Assembly (NCBI GenBank): GCA_949710005.1
Contig: OX453272.1
Span: 6,754,133-6,818,132 of the forward strand
DNA: 64,000 bases
Direction: 5' to 3'
Source of the DNA: Ricordea florida
Lineage: Eukaryota > Cnidaria > Anthozoa > Corallimorpharia > Ricordeidae
The notes below the pieces were generated by a model. That model ran no database searches. It had not been told where the DNA came from and saw only the letters and a list, made by a program, of their open reading frames with translations. Below are positions 33,401 through 41,906 of this stretch, piece by piece. The first letter of the stretch is position 1, and every line of letters begins with the position of its first letter. Both the position numbers and the translations under genes were made by a program.

Positions 33401-36400
33401 AAAAAATAGATGATTTAAAGGTGAAACAAACAAAAAATGAATCTCTAGTAACATTGTTTAGCAACGACAGCTTTTTCGACAAAGCAAAGGCATATTTGAA
33501 ACAGCAAGCTGAAAAATGCCTTGGACTTGAGTCAGCACAACAAATCACTTTATAAATGACCAAATGGGAGATGAACACAGTCAAGCAAAAGAACTGGTCC
33601 TATGATTTGCTAGTAACAGAAGACGAAGAGAAAGTGGTGTCCAAAAAAGAGCTTCATGACGTTTTAAGCCTTGCACACAGACACATTAATCACAGAGGAA
33701 GACAAATAACTAGCACATAGATTAACAATAACTATGTACAGTGAAATCAACACTAAGATAATCAGCCTGTTTGTTGCTTCATGTCGTTTTCATGCTGAGC
33801 AACAGTCTATCACCAGTCATGTGAAACTGGTGGAAAAACCTCTTCAGTCCCTGCACTTTCTTTCTCTTTTGGAGATAAACTTAATGGATTTTAAAAACTG
33901 TCCATGCAACTGCAGTGAACCTCACACGAGGGCAATTAACATAATAGACCATCAAAATTAATAGTTCATGCCCAATCCACAAGTGATCAACGGACAAAAA
34001 AGCACAAATATATCAGTGAAAATCAGGAAGATTACAACAACAGAATGATAAAACAAACACAGAAGAGTTACAGAAGCAAATCTTTCAAGGTTGATGATAT
34101 TGTCTCTATAAAGATTGATAAAGTTGACAAAAAAAACACCCATGCATCCAAATATGCTGTTGGGGAAAATTACTCCTACAGAAAATGGCTATGCCAAAGT
34201 TGTTACTCAGTTTGGAGTAATCCAAGGTTATATTGCAACATCCAGGTTACAACCCTGCACAGCAACTGTGTCAAATTACATAATGAAAAAGAAATGTTTG
34301 TAAAGAGACGCACAATTCAAATTGAACTTTGAAGCATATTTATTATGAGCACGTCATAACAATATTATTACTGACATTAACATAAATTGACTTCAGAACC
34401 TTCCTTAATTTATTGTATTACTTTTGTTACTTAAGGATGAACAAATTATAAAATGATATATGTTGCAAAAACAATTAAAATATTAATCTTTTTAAAGCCA
34501 GAAAATGACTCGTACAAACATTTCAAAGTCTGAAGAGATTTGCTACAGAAAACACTCCTCAAACCAAGAAATATAACCTGAACCTCAGTAATAATCTGCA
34601 CTAAGAGCTTGAAGCAGAGAACAGTGACAAATCAAGCGTGAAACATCATCCCAAACACCAATCAACAGGACTTGACAGGGTGCGGGAAAAAAAGAAAATT
34701 GTGCGGGTTTTGGGAGGCAAATTGTGCGGTAAAAAACGGCGATTGTGCGGAAATTGTGCGGGATTGCACAATCGTGTAAACAGATAAATATTCGATCACC
34801 GGGCCCAAAAAAAAAACCGACATGGAGGAATTTCTGGATAAATGAAAAGTGTAATAACTCCCCTCTTAGTTTGGCAATTAAACATAAACCAAATTTCTAT
34901 TTTGCTACAAAATCATGTTGCGTGACACGATCAATTAAGTTTATTTAAAACCGTAATTCCCGGGCGTAATTCCGCTTCAAAATAAAATGTTTTCGACCAG
35001 AACAAGTTACTTTATGAAAAATCCCGACATTTTTGTACTTTCTTTGATATGTAGAGCGAATATTATCTCGTGAAGGTTTAAAACTCTTCACGTTTGAAAT
35101 GCTGCAAAAACCACAACACCGAGACAAGATTGACAAGATTAGACTGAGACTAGTGCCCAGGCCGGCACAGAACTATGAAGAGCCGTCTTGCTGTTTTTTA
35201 TATCCGCTCAAGCTGTTCAATCGCGGAAAGCGGCGGATTTCTCGATTGTTTTGTTAGGTAAATAGCCTAAATATAGCCTAAAAAGTTTCTTTAAACCTTG
35301 GTAATCGATGGGAATACTGATTTAATTAGATTTTTAACCAAATCTTTCCATATTGTGCGGGATTTCGCGGATTTTCAGAAATTGTGCGGGATAGGCCCTT
35401 TGCAGCTGGGGTCACGTGACCTAATTTTTCCGAGAAAATTTTCATATTATGGGCTATAACTTAAAGAATGCCAGAAATGGAAAGAGCGCATCGAAAATAC
35501 CAAAATGGCCAAGTTTGAGGCCCCTGGCATTAATGAGTAAGTTTATACGACAGCTTGAATTTTCGGAAAATTTAGAGGATTTGTATGGAAAATGTTGCTG
35601 GAGAGCAAGACGTTGCTCTCCAACAACTTTTTCTATGCAAACCTTCTTATTCTTTTAAAAATTCAGACTGTCATTAAATCTCATTCCTTCATAATGGGGG
35701 CCTCAAACTTGGCCATTTTGATATTTTCGACATGCTTTTTCCATTTCTGGCATTTGTTAAGTTATAACCCATAATTTTATGAAAAGTAGGTCACGTGATG
35801 GCTTAGCTGCAAAGGGCCTATTGTGCGGCTTTGATCGAATTGTGCGGTCCCGTACCCGCGCACCCTGTCAGAAGACCTGAATCAAAAGCCACGACGAAAA
35901 CAATCCATTCATCTACCCCTTACCTCACTCATTCTGGTTTGAGAGTGAAAATAGGAATTGAGCCTCTTGCTGGAAATGCATAGCACAACGTGTAATAACC
36001 TATATAACCCTAACCCTAATCCTAAACAGTAACCCTAACCCTACTCAGTAGAATGAGTGCTTAACCCTAATTGACCAGTAGAATGAGTATTTAACCCTAC
36101 TCAGTTAAGGGATGAAAGCTAACCATTTGAAATAATGCTTATAAACCATTATCACTAAAATAAAGCTTACTGAAATGTGACACCTTTTACACAATATTTC
36201 AGAGGCAGAGGTACAAATACGTGAGAATGAGTTACAAAACCAAGTTACAAAAAAGAACCAGTTACAAAAATTTAAACCAGTTTAAAAAAATTCAAACCAA
36301 AGACAAAAAATTAATTTCAACTACAACATTAACACCAGCATAATGGTGAAATTAGAAGCTTTGCATGGGGGATAAAACGTACATGGGATTTGAAGAGAAA

Positions 36401-38289
36401 ATTAGCAATGATTTTCAATAAAAATACTTCCCACCTCAACTCATTTGTGCAAATACTTTATGAGTCCTGTGTATTTCTTGGGCCAGTTTGAAGGGATTTG
36501 ATGGGGTTTCAGCTCCAACCGTTTCTCTCACAATATATATCTTTCAAAGGTAATGGCTAGTCCACCAATGGAGCGATCTGGCCTAAGAATCAAATTCCTT
36601 ACTGGAATCAATTGACCGTTGCAAATTTGAAATGGTTGGGGACCGAGATATTTGATTTCAAGCTTCTTTCGATGGCTCAACTGTGGACATTAGTGAGAAA
36701 TAATTCTCTCTACACATTAATGTTCCTCTGAAGCCTACAACGGACGTGTTCTGTTACTATCTGCCGTGGTCCATGTGGAATTTTGAGGTGACTGGAACCT
36801 TTGGAACAAATTTATGGCTGTTTTCCGTCAGTGGATCCCATCGCTTCGCTGATGGACTAGCCAACCTTTGAAAGATCTATATAACAACAGATAAACTTAG
36901 AACTGAAACTTGATCGATACCCTTTAAATTGGCCCAAGAATCACACAGGACACAAAAAATACCACAAATGAGTTAATGTGGGAAGTTTTTATTGAAAATT
37001 GTTGCTAATTTTCCCTTCAAATCCAATACATTTTACCCCCCATACAAAGCCTTACAATTTCACTATAACGCTGGTGTTTACATTACAAAGATCAACAAAG
37101 ACTGTAAAGCTTGGGCTACCTGTGATTATACTACATTGTATAAAGCCAATAACACAATTTGATAAAATCTCTATCATTGTTCCATTTTTTTTCTAGTTTG
37201 GAATTTCCCCTCTACTGAGCCTCCTCTAAGCTTTACACTTACTTTAGACTTACCTAGAATATCATTATATGCCTTGTAGCTTTTTCCTTCTAAGCTGGAT
37301 AGAAGATGACCCAGGTCCTGCAAACGATTGTTCACAAATAATGTTATGAATTATGCCATTTTGCAAGGAAATGACTGGCTCCTTGTATCAACACCAAATT
37401 ATTCAATTTAGGTATTAATTGAGGTAATTGTGGCAGGGTCAATAAGAAGTGTTATTAATTCTGTGATAGAGCAGTTGGAAGGCAGGAGTATGACAAAATT
37501 AATGATAACAAGCAGGTGTAGCACATGAAAATAAATTGAAGAGCCTCCAGGGAAGGGTGGTGAAGATGGATGATTAGAATGACAAATACTGTAGAGTAGG
37601 CAGAGTTAGGGGAGACAATGCAAAGCTAAATGAAGGGGAGGGAGGGGTGAGTGAAGTTTAGCACATGATAGCAACATGTACTTGAAAAACTGAGCCATAA
37701 AATATGGTTGAAAATAATAGAAGTTCGCCTTCTCTAGCTGGTACGAGCTCTTGCCATGGACTCGATCTCTGCTTTCAGCAAACGTCTCCGGGTATTCCGT
37801 GGATGACCTCTCTTTCACTTCCCTTGAGGATTCCATGTCATAGCTTGCCTGGTGACCGCACTAGAAGGCTTTCGAATGGTGTGGCCAAGCCAATTCCATT
37901 TCCTTCTCTGGAATGTTTTCTCCACTGAAGTTTGCCCAGATCTCTACCTTGGTGCAATGTTACTGACTCTATCTGATGATACCAACTGTAAAATACTATA
38001 CAGGCACTTATTAATGAAAGCTTGGAGTTTCTTTGTTGATGCTTTTGTTGATTTTCAAGTCTCTGATCTATAAAGTAGAATAGGCTTACAGATGGAATTA
38101 AAGAGCCTCAGTTTGCTGATGTTCCATGAATTTCAGATATTTCTCATGGCAGCAAAGGTGATGCATGCCTTTGGGATTCTAAATTTATTGTCTGCATCTG
38201 GGCCTCCTTGCTTGTCAATGGTGCTACCAAGCTAACTATCTTCAAATGACTCCTCCCAACTCCCCTTCAAGTTGCAACCAATTTAGTCA

Positions 38290-38323
<34 letters not shown>

Positions 38324-39849
38324 ATTAGAACACAAGTCGACAGCTTGGCGGCTAAAATTAATGTTACCTATGCTTGAACAGACTATGATCCGGATCGAAA
38401 ACAAAAATGTTCTGAGCATTAAGAATTCACTTTGCAAAGCTAGTTGTTGTGGGATTTTAACCAACAGAAATGGAGACTGAATAAAACATTAGAAAACTTT
38501 CTGCCATTCAGCTGTGAATGAGGCTATCTTATTTTAACTTGGTATAATCTGTGTTGTTTGCACTAATCTTCTGTTGTGTGAATTATAAATGATATACACA
38601 TATTTGTGAAGTGACTTTTTTTCTTAACTTTCATCAACTATTTTTGCTGGTGACCAATCCTGAGCAGTCAGTGGCCAAATGACCACTAAGGAAAAAAGTT
38701 AACTTGGAGGGTTGCCCTATTAAAGGGCGACTGGATGTTCCGTTGTTGCATTCAGCCTCAAGATCTTAGTCTTGCGTCTGTGAATGTTCAGCCCCATCTG
38801 TGCAGAGTCATTATCCACGTCTGATATTTTCTCCTGCAACTGTCGTACGTTATGCAAAAGGAGAGCCAAGTCATTGGCAAAGTCAAGGTCATCTAATTGG
38901 GTCAACAGTGTCCACTGGATTCCATTAAATTTTCTCTTGTTTGCTGAAGTCTTCCTTGTAATCCAATTAATAGCCAGCAGGAACAGGATTCGTGATAGGA
39001 TACATCCCTCCCTGATACCCAGTAAGAACCCCAAAGCCAGCTGAGATCTTGCCTGTATGTGTGAAAAAAATACTTCCAAGAAAATTTTATCATGCCCCCT
39101 GCCTACATCTTTGTCCTTAAAATTTGAAAATTGTCTCAAACAAGGTACCTGAGAGGAACGCGAGCCATCACCATATCCCCCTTGGCCATAATAAGGACTT
39201 TCAGTCCTTTCCTCTTTGAAATAACGGCCATGACCTTGTCCTCTGCCTCCTGATGCTCCTCTGTAAAAAAAATAACATGTGCAGTTTAACCATTCTTTGT
39301 AAAGCTACTGAACAGTACTGTACTGTGGTACTGTTTGTTTTACTATACAATGTGGTTCTAACTTTTTCACCTGTGGACCAAATCATGCAATGTGACCATT
39401 CTATGGAAAGCTACTGAACAGTACCGTACTGTGGAACTGTTTGTTTGTCTATACAGAATGGTTCTAACTTTTTCATCTGTGGATCAAACCGTACAGTACT
39501 GTACTTTGGTACTGTTTGTTGTTCAAGAATTAATCTGGAACTATGATTCCTCGACATTCGTACAATCCTTTACAGCGAAATTTACACACTGCAGTTACAT
39601 TCAAGTCATACCCTGGCCAAAACGAAATAAGTCTACACACGGTAACCCTTGATAAGGTACACGTGCGAAAAGTGCACCCACGAGAATCGAGAGGTAGGGA
39701 AGAAGGCAAATGTTTCCCTTTGAAATTGAAACTAATTGCTTGAGATTACAGAGCAGCCTTCTATATAAAAACTAAAGCTGTAAGTTAAACAGAACGATTT
39801 ACCTTCTTCCTCCATAAAGATTCTTGTAGTAAGCTCCACGACGTGACAT
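18481..39849 (-). CDS. ABC-class ATPase with RG-rich N-terminus (PF09818/MRB1590-like)
   Basis: Predicted P-loop ATPase of the 'ABC ATPase' family; the best studied relative is trypanosome MRB1590, an RNA-editing factor. Exons: 39849-39803, 39260-39149, 37317-37254, 32250-32124, 31086-30943, 29996-29939, 29583-29485, 28525-28287, 27309-27137, 26460-26297, 25278-25186, 23196-23125, 22422-22360, 22225-22109, 19630-19527, 19320-19243, 18613-18481; 1887 nt, 628 aa, all phases agree. Residues 1-53 are Arg/Gly/Tyr-rich (MSRRGAYYKNLYGGRRG). Then YAVKIQSDPFAPPSLFRV, ERTSCLV, VSLPARGRSILG, VLPRKSGADDRPM, Walker A GGGFHGKST (312-320), PGDGREFV, signature DASGSTSQ (383-390), Walker B CLLIDED (404-410), GGSGDYF and DLSYIEQLGEYCQTR. 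All ATPase motifs are intact. I infer RNA binding from the RG-rich tail and the MRB1590 precedent; it is not shown. Confidence 0.92.
18884..19032. repeat. Foldback MITE family F, copy 1
   Basis: GAGATCTCATGTATATGTTG at the left is mirrored by CAACATATACATGAGATCT at the right. Inner arms CTTGGTTCAAATTTTATTTT and AAAATTTAAACCAAGGATAA also pair. The core matches copies at 47285-47408 and 48606-48745. It lies in the last intron of the ABC-class ATPase gene. Confidence 0.9.
20239..21022 (+). other. Unrecognised open segments in an ATPase intron
   Basis: An ATG at 20239 opens 56 codons (MSKPALLTVCGVPEGMK...), and a separate frame at 20531-21022 is open for 163 codons. That second frame has a hydrophobic segment (SLLIAALYMVLVVLHFII) followed by a polar part. 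I do not recognise either. The 163-codon frame is long for AT-rich intron DNA and runs opposite to the host gene, so it may be a fragment of an unknown mobile element or a nested gene. No splice partner was found. Confidence 0.3.
21525..21765 (-). repeat. 36-bp tandem repeat within a MITE-like element
   Basis: About four and a half units of CTACCTTGCCATGTAATAAA plus CTAATTATTTCCAG, from about 21590. The left part (GTCCGTATGGCAAAATCCCG ... CCAATCAGAGCG) recurs inverted at 54373-54450. Two more units occur at 22028-22086, on the far side of the hairpin at 21766. Confidence 0.85.
21756..21840. repeat. Hairpin MITE core
   Basis: AACAATTATTCGCC and AGTGATTCTCGGTGAATATT are mirrored by AATATTCACCAAGAATCACT and GGCGAATAATTGTT. 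The arms are nearly perfect and centred near 21798. It is flanked on both sides by the 36-bp units, which suggests one composite element spanning about 21525-22086. Confidence 0.85.
23205..23790. repeat. 32-bp minisatellite, about 18 copies
   Basis: Unit CAACAGACTAACAGCGATGA plus AGGAACAAACAC. Most copies differ by one or two bases (CTTACAG, GAACTAACAC, one with an added CAT). The array starts within about 10 bp of the 3' splice acceptor of ATPase exon 12 (23196, minus strand), so its units form the upstream end of that intron. Confidence 0.97.
24080..24590. repeat. Foldback MITE with TCAAATCGAAC hairpin
   Basis: GGTCTAAAATCATATGCGTG and ATTTCAAATATCGAAC mirror GTTCGATTTGAAATCAC and AGTATGATTTTAGACC. 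A GAACGAGCACGC triplet sits in the loop. Outer parts (AAGAAATTGGGATAATC... and ...TTCAATTACCACTTTATTAC) extend the element; the exact ends are uncertain. Confidence 0.75.
24595..24835 (-). repeat. Dispersed repeat with hammerhead-like motif, copy 1
   Basis: On the minus strand GTC, a 7-nt spacer, CTGACGA, a short hairpin and GAAACGTCAGC occur in order (24611-24660). Downstream on the plus strand are ACTTGTTTGATTTTCTCTAT and CCCACCGACCCAGCACCAGT-TTCTTTAG. The same blocks recur at 27361-27600. I associate this repeat class with Penelope-like elements from memory; no Penelope coding sequence is present. Confidence 0.5.
25890..26160 (-). repeat. tRNA-derived SINE with duplicated A-box
   Basis: On the minus strand TAGCTCAGTTGGTAGAGCA (A-box) and GGTTCGAATCCCGTTCAGGCC (B-box) form a tRNA-like head at about 26030-26100. 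The body ends CTGTGAAATTAAGGCCTGAA... and matches the copy at 32920-33120. The A-box part is duplicated as a 17-bp unit (CTGAGCTATCAAGCCAA on the plus strand), four or more times, to 26145. Confidence 0.85.
26530..26568. repeat. (AAAT)n microsatellite
   Basis: AAATAAATAAAT run of about ten units directly upstream (minus strand) of ATPase exon 10. Confidence 0.95.
26630..26895 (-). repeat. Dispersed element, copy 2, with foldback
   Basis: The minus strand matches 16105-16325. This copy also has an inverted duplication: GCAACCATCGAGTTATGGAC at 26641 is mirrored by GTACATAACTCGATGGGTGC near 26732, giving a roughly 120-bp hairpin. Confidence 0.7.
27361..27605 (+). repeat. Dispersed repeat with hammerhead-like motif, copy 2
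   Basis: CTGAAGAAGGGCTAACGCTT then GAAACGTCGGCATCC at the left, CAACTCGTTTGATC in the middle, and TTTCTAAAGAAACTGGTACT with AATCAAACAAGTTGACAAAG at the right. It shares these blocks with 24595-24835. The upstream GTC needed for a complete hammerhead is missing. Confidence 0.5.
27607..27770. repeat. 32-bp degenerate tandem repeat, about 5 copies
   Basis: Units read AATGACCCTGACCAATCACA plus AAAGAGCCTTAC with scattered substitutions. It lies in ATPase intron 8. A further pair of about 29 bp (CCAAATCAATTACAAACACT) sits at 27872-27932. Confidence 0.85.
31157..31502. repeat. MITE with GTGGATTTCCACT ends
   Basis: Left end AAGGGTGGATTTCCACT (31159-31175) and right end AGTGGAAATCCACCTT (31485-31500) are inverted copies with one indel. 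About 340 bp, no coding. It lies in ATPase intron 4, about 70 bp upstream of exon 5. Confidence 0.8.
32830..32878. repeat. Short perfect hairpin
   Basis: ACCAGGAGCCC and GGGCTCCTGGT flank a 20-bp interior that is itself partly palindromic (GTCAAAACTGTTGAC-like). Function unknown; probably the core of a foldback repeat. Confidence 0.7.
32920..33122 (-). repeat. tRNA-derived SINE, second copy
   Basis: Matches 25890-26100: ATATATGAAAAACCATATAT, CTGAACTGCGGAGTAATATG, AAGCAGCTGTGAAATTAAGG, then a mutated tRNA-like head (B-box GGATTCAAACCCATGACC on the plus strand). It has a single A-box without the 17-bp expansion. Confidence 0.8.
33345..34332 (+). pseudogene. Decayed integrase-like gene (Ginger/KRBA2-like)
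   Basis: Frame-broken remnant. The H2C2 zinc-binding part is visible at about 33650-33700 (LHDVLSLAHRHINHRGRQIT). Then EINTKIISLFVASCRFHAEQ and LLEINLMDFKNCPCNC come in another frame (33740-33960). After a jump over the expected catalytic core, a C-terminal chromatin/GPY-like part reads YRSKSFKVDDIVSIKIDKVD (34072) and TENGYAKVVTQFGVIQGYI with one more frame change. The order matches integrases of Ginger transposons and host KRBA2-type genes. Several stops and the missing DDE centre make it dead. It lies in the ATPase intron between exons 3 and 4. Confidence 0.6.
34674..35869. repeat. TIR element with TGTGCGG-rich ends
   Basis: Left end GACAGGGTGCGGG (34674-34686) and right end CCCGCGCACCCTGTC (35855-35869) are inverted. 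Subterminal TTGTGCGG motifs repeat at both ends (for example at 34700, 34727, 34744, 35353, 35384, 35821, 35840), typical of hAT-like or similar transposase-binding arrays. It carries a nested MITE at 35394-35818. No transposase seen. Confidence 0.75.
35394..35818. repeat. MITE with perfect 14-bp TIR and TA duplication
   Basis: Starts GGCCCTTTGCAGCT and ends AGCTGCAAAGGGCC, a perfect inverted pair, flanked by TA on both sides (35392-35393, 35819-35820). The arms continue imperfectly inward (GGTCACGTGACCTA / TAGGTCACGTGATG; TTATGGGCTATAACTTAA / TTAAGTTATAACCCATAA) to a central GTTGCTCTCCAAC. It is inserted in the element at 34674-35869. The TA target suggests a Tc1/mariner-type mobiliser. Confidence 0.9.
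36004..36112. repeat. Interstitial telomere-like CCCTAA tract
   Basis: Eight or so AACCCTAA/TAACCCTA units interspersed with AGTAGAATGAGT spacers. TTAGGG is the cnidarian telomere repeat, but the units here are short and broken. Confidence 0.7.
36327..37082. repeat. Long foldback element, arms about 245 bp
   Basis: Left arm 36327 to about 36575 and right arm about 36845-37082 are inverted copies. Paired landmarks are TTAACACCAGC / GCTGGTGTTTA, TTTGCATGGGGGATAAAA / TTTTACCCCCCATACAAA, AACTCATTTGTG / CACAAATGAGTT, and CTTTCAAAGGTAATGGCTAG / CTAGCCAACCTTTGAAAG. About 270 bp of non-coding sequence lies between. It sits beside ATPase exon 3. Confidence 0.9.
37555..38245 (-). pseudogene. RTE-type LINE fragment, C-terminal part
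   Basis: Minus strand reads STIDKQGGPDADNKFRIPKA, then LFNSICKPILLYRSET, FINKCLYSILQ, RRKWNWLGHTIRKPSSAV and TRQAMTWNPQGK. This is the conserved tail of RTE-type LINE polyproteins ('RRWRWLGHxLRxP...W.PQGKRKRGRP'). Several in-frame stops are present. It joins the RT part at 38712-39125 once the 38250-38710 insertion is removed. Confidence 0.8.
38246..38711. repeat. Insertion splitting the RTE fragment
   Basis: About 465 bp between the two halves of the RTE coding sequence. It contains TTTAGTCACCATGGCGACTA and TGGCGACTAAATTAG, and toward the other end GTCAGTGGCCAAATGACCAC. Not coding in the RTE frame; probably a separate repeat. Not further recognised. Confidence 0.55.
38712..39125 (-). pseudogene. 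RTE-type LINE fragment, RT part
   Basis: Minus strand is open for about 135 codons: REGCILSRILFLLAINWITR, QLDDLDFANDLALL (the RT catalytic box FADDLAL with the first D changed to N) and MGLNIHRRKTKILR. The N in place of the catalytic Asp, plus the stops downstream, make it inactive. The fragment begins a few tens of bases from the splice donor of ATPase exon 2. Confidence 0.8.
39285..39515. repeat. Dispersed 110-130 bp repeat in tandem
   Basis: Two and a half copies of a unit with AAGCTACTGAACAGTACTGT, GGTACTGTTTGTTTTACTAT and TGGTTCTAACTTTTTCACCT. The same unit occurs at 56240-56380. Confidence 0.85.
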
Positions 39850-41906
39850 CTGTCGACAGAGAAGCCACCACATTTTATAAACCGCGGCACAGCTGAGCAG
39901 TTCGTATACTGGGTACGAATGATCATAAGTCGTCCCCAGGGATACCCCCAAAGGAATCAATTTGGCTGACCAAGAGACATAGCACTTTCAGTAGAATTGA
40001 AAATGTTTTTTTTTTTTTCACGGTTTCGCGCTCCTATTCAATATGTATTATTTTCTATTCTATTTTACATGTTTTTACTTTTTTGCTCAGAGTAAAACCC
40101 CTGTGATTGGAGGCTGATTTCAGTGGTATCAAATTTTCGAGACAACTCCGTTTCTTGACAATAGATGTCACGTAGTAAAACAACTAGAATTCTCCTTTAA
40201 AATATAAATGAAAGCTTGAAAGAGACGCTAGGTTTAGCAGAAAAGAAGAGCTAGAAAAAAATATCTTCAGACAGTAATTCAATATCTCATCCTCATCAAA
40301 ATTTCCCCTTTGCTTAATTATCTTTACCGGTCTGGGTACGGCTCGACACTCCCTTCAAACAGATGAAAAGGCAATTCACAGACAACCGTAACAAAATTTG
40401 TTTCGTTACCATTACTTCTACTGACGCTTAATCCTGAAATGTAAAATTTAGGTCTCTTAAGGTCCAGGTATAGATTTATTTCACCATAAATGAACCACTG
40501 AAAACATCGCCCGACTCCAATGTTCCAACTCATGAGTAGCCACTCCCATTTCGACTGGTATCTGCCACAAACAGAAATCATTACAAAAGCTTGTAGTCAA
40601 CGGTTGTATCCATTTTTAATACAAAAAGTTAGGTAAGACTTTTCGTGATTTTCCTGTGAGATTTCAGGAGCCAAACAACTTAGGAACACGGAGGAAAATC
40701 AATTTTCCGGATCGCTAAGGTTAGTCCACAGTGAAAAGTGAAGGTGTTTTATGCGAACCCTTCTGAAAATCACGAAAATCATTTCTGACTATGTGAAAAA
40801 TCGTAGTTTGCTAACAGAAACGATAAAATACCAGTAGTGTTTTTCTAGTTTTGTATATAAACAGTGTCGTTTACTTTATTTGCGCTTGATTTTTTTAGTT
40901 ACACAATTTTTTAGCAAAAACTAGACTATGGAATTCAAGTAGCGATGATCTGATCGACTCAGTTTCCCAGTACATCTTGAATTGTCCGAGAGACTTTTTT
41001 GTTCGCGTTAAACATGTACTTCTCCTGAACAATGGAAACCACATTTCTTTCCTCACATGAAATTCGTATAAATGAAATATTTCTCTAATTTGCTTTGTAG
41101 TGATCATGCTCTCATTCTAATATGCGACATTCTAGCTCACTTTTACTTATAAATTTTTGTTTTCATGTCTCGCTTAAAGCTTCGTAGAATACTGACTAGC
41201 AAAAGTTGCCATGTTGTATGACTGAGTGGGTATGGGCTTTGCTATGCGCAGATTACTTAATAAGAATTACAATGGGATTTTTTGGTCAAGGAGCTTACTT
41301 GACATGATAAATCAACAAACAAGTATCAAGAAACAAGTACTTTTCAAAGGACTCACTTGTGTTGGATGAACCTACGGAGTTTGTGCCTGCAGATATATAG
41401 CTGCGCTCGCTCGTAAAATATTGTTTTCACCACTCGAAAATAAAATTGATATCTTCAAGCCACCGTGTAATGTTCTTTTTATTATATGGACAAGAAACTA
41501 GCGGGAAAATTTTGTTAGGACGCGCGCGTACATCCGGGACATTTTGGTACATAATTTTTTCATATCTTCACTGAGTGAAAATATAGAAAATACGAGTGTT
41601 TTAGTATGCAGAAAAACACTGTTAGCCATATGATAAATTCCCATATGGCCAGCCTAAATCTCTGCGTTGTCTAGTGAATTTTCATATTCAAGTTGATTAA
41701 AAAAACCTCTGATGAAAATGAAGTTTATCATCACCTCAAAGCACTCCAAGATCCTCTGCTATATTTCAACATTTAAAATCTCAACAAAGTACTATGAGCA
41801 TTAAACCTAGAGGAACGGATAGGAAAAATGAAATATACCAGATTTTCCACTTATGACATTGTTTACTAACTTCATCTTCAATTTCCACCACAAGGACCGA
41901 TGAATT
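39850..41906. other. Intergenic, ATPase 5' flank to ependymin-like gene A
   Basis: Should contain the promoters of the ATPase gene (minus) and gene A (plus). An 85-codon minus frame at 40324-40581 has no recognisable domain. A T-run lies at 40008-40019. Nothing else supportable. Confidence 0.4.
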
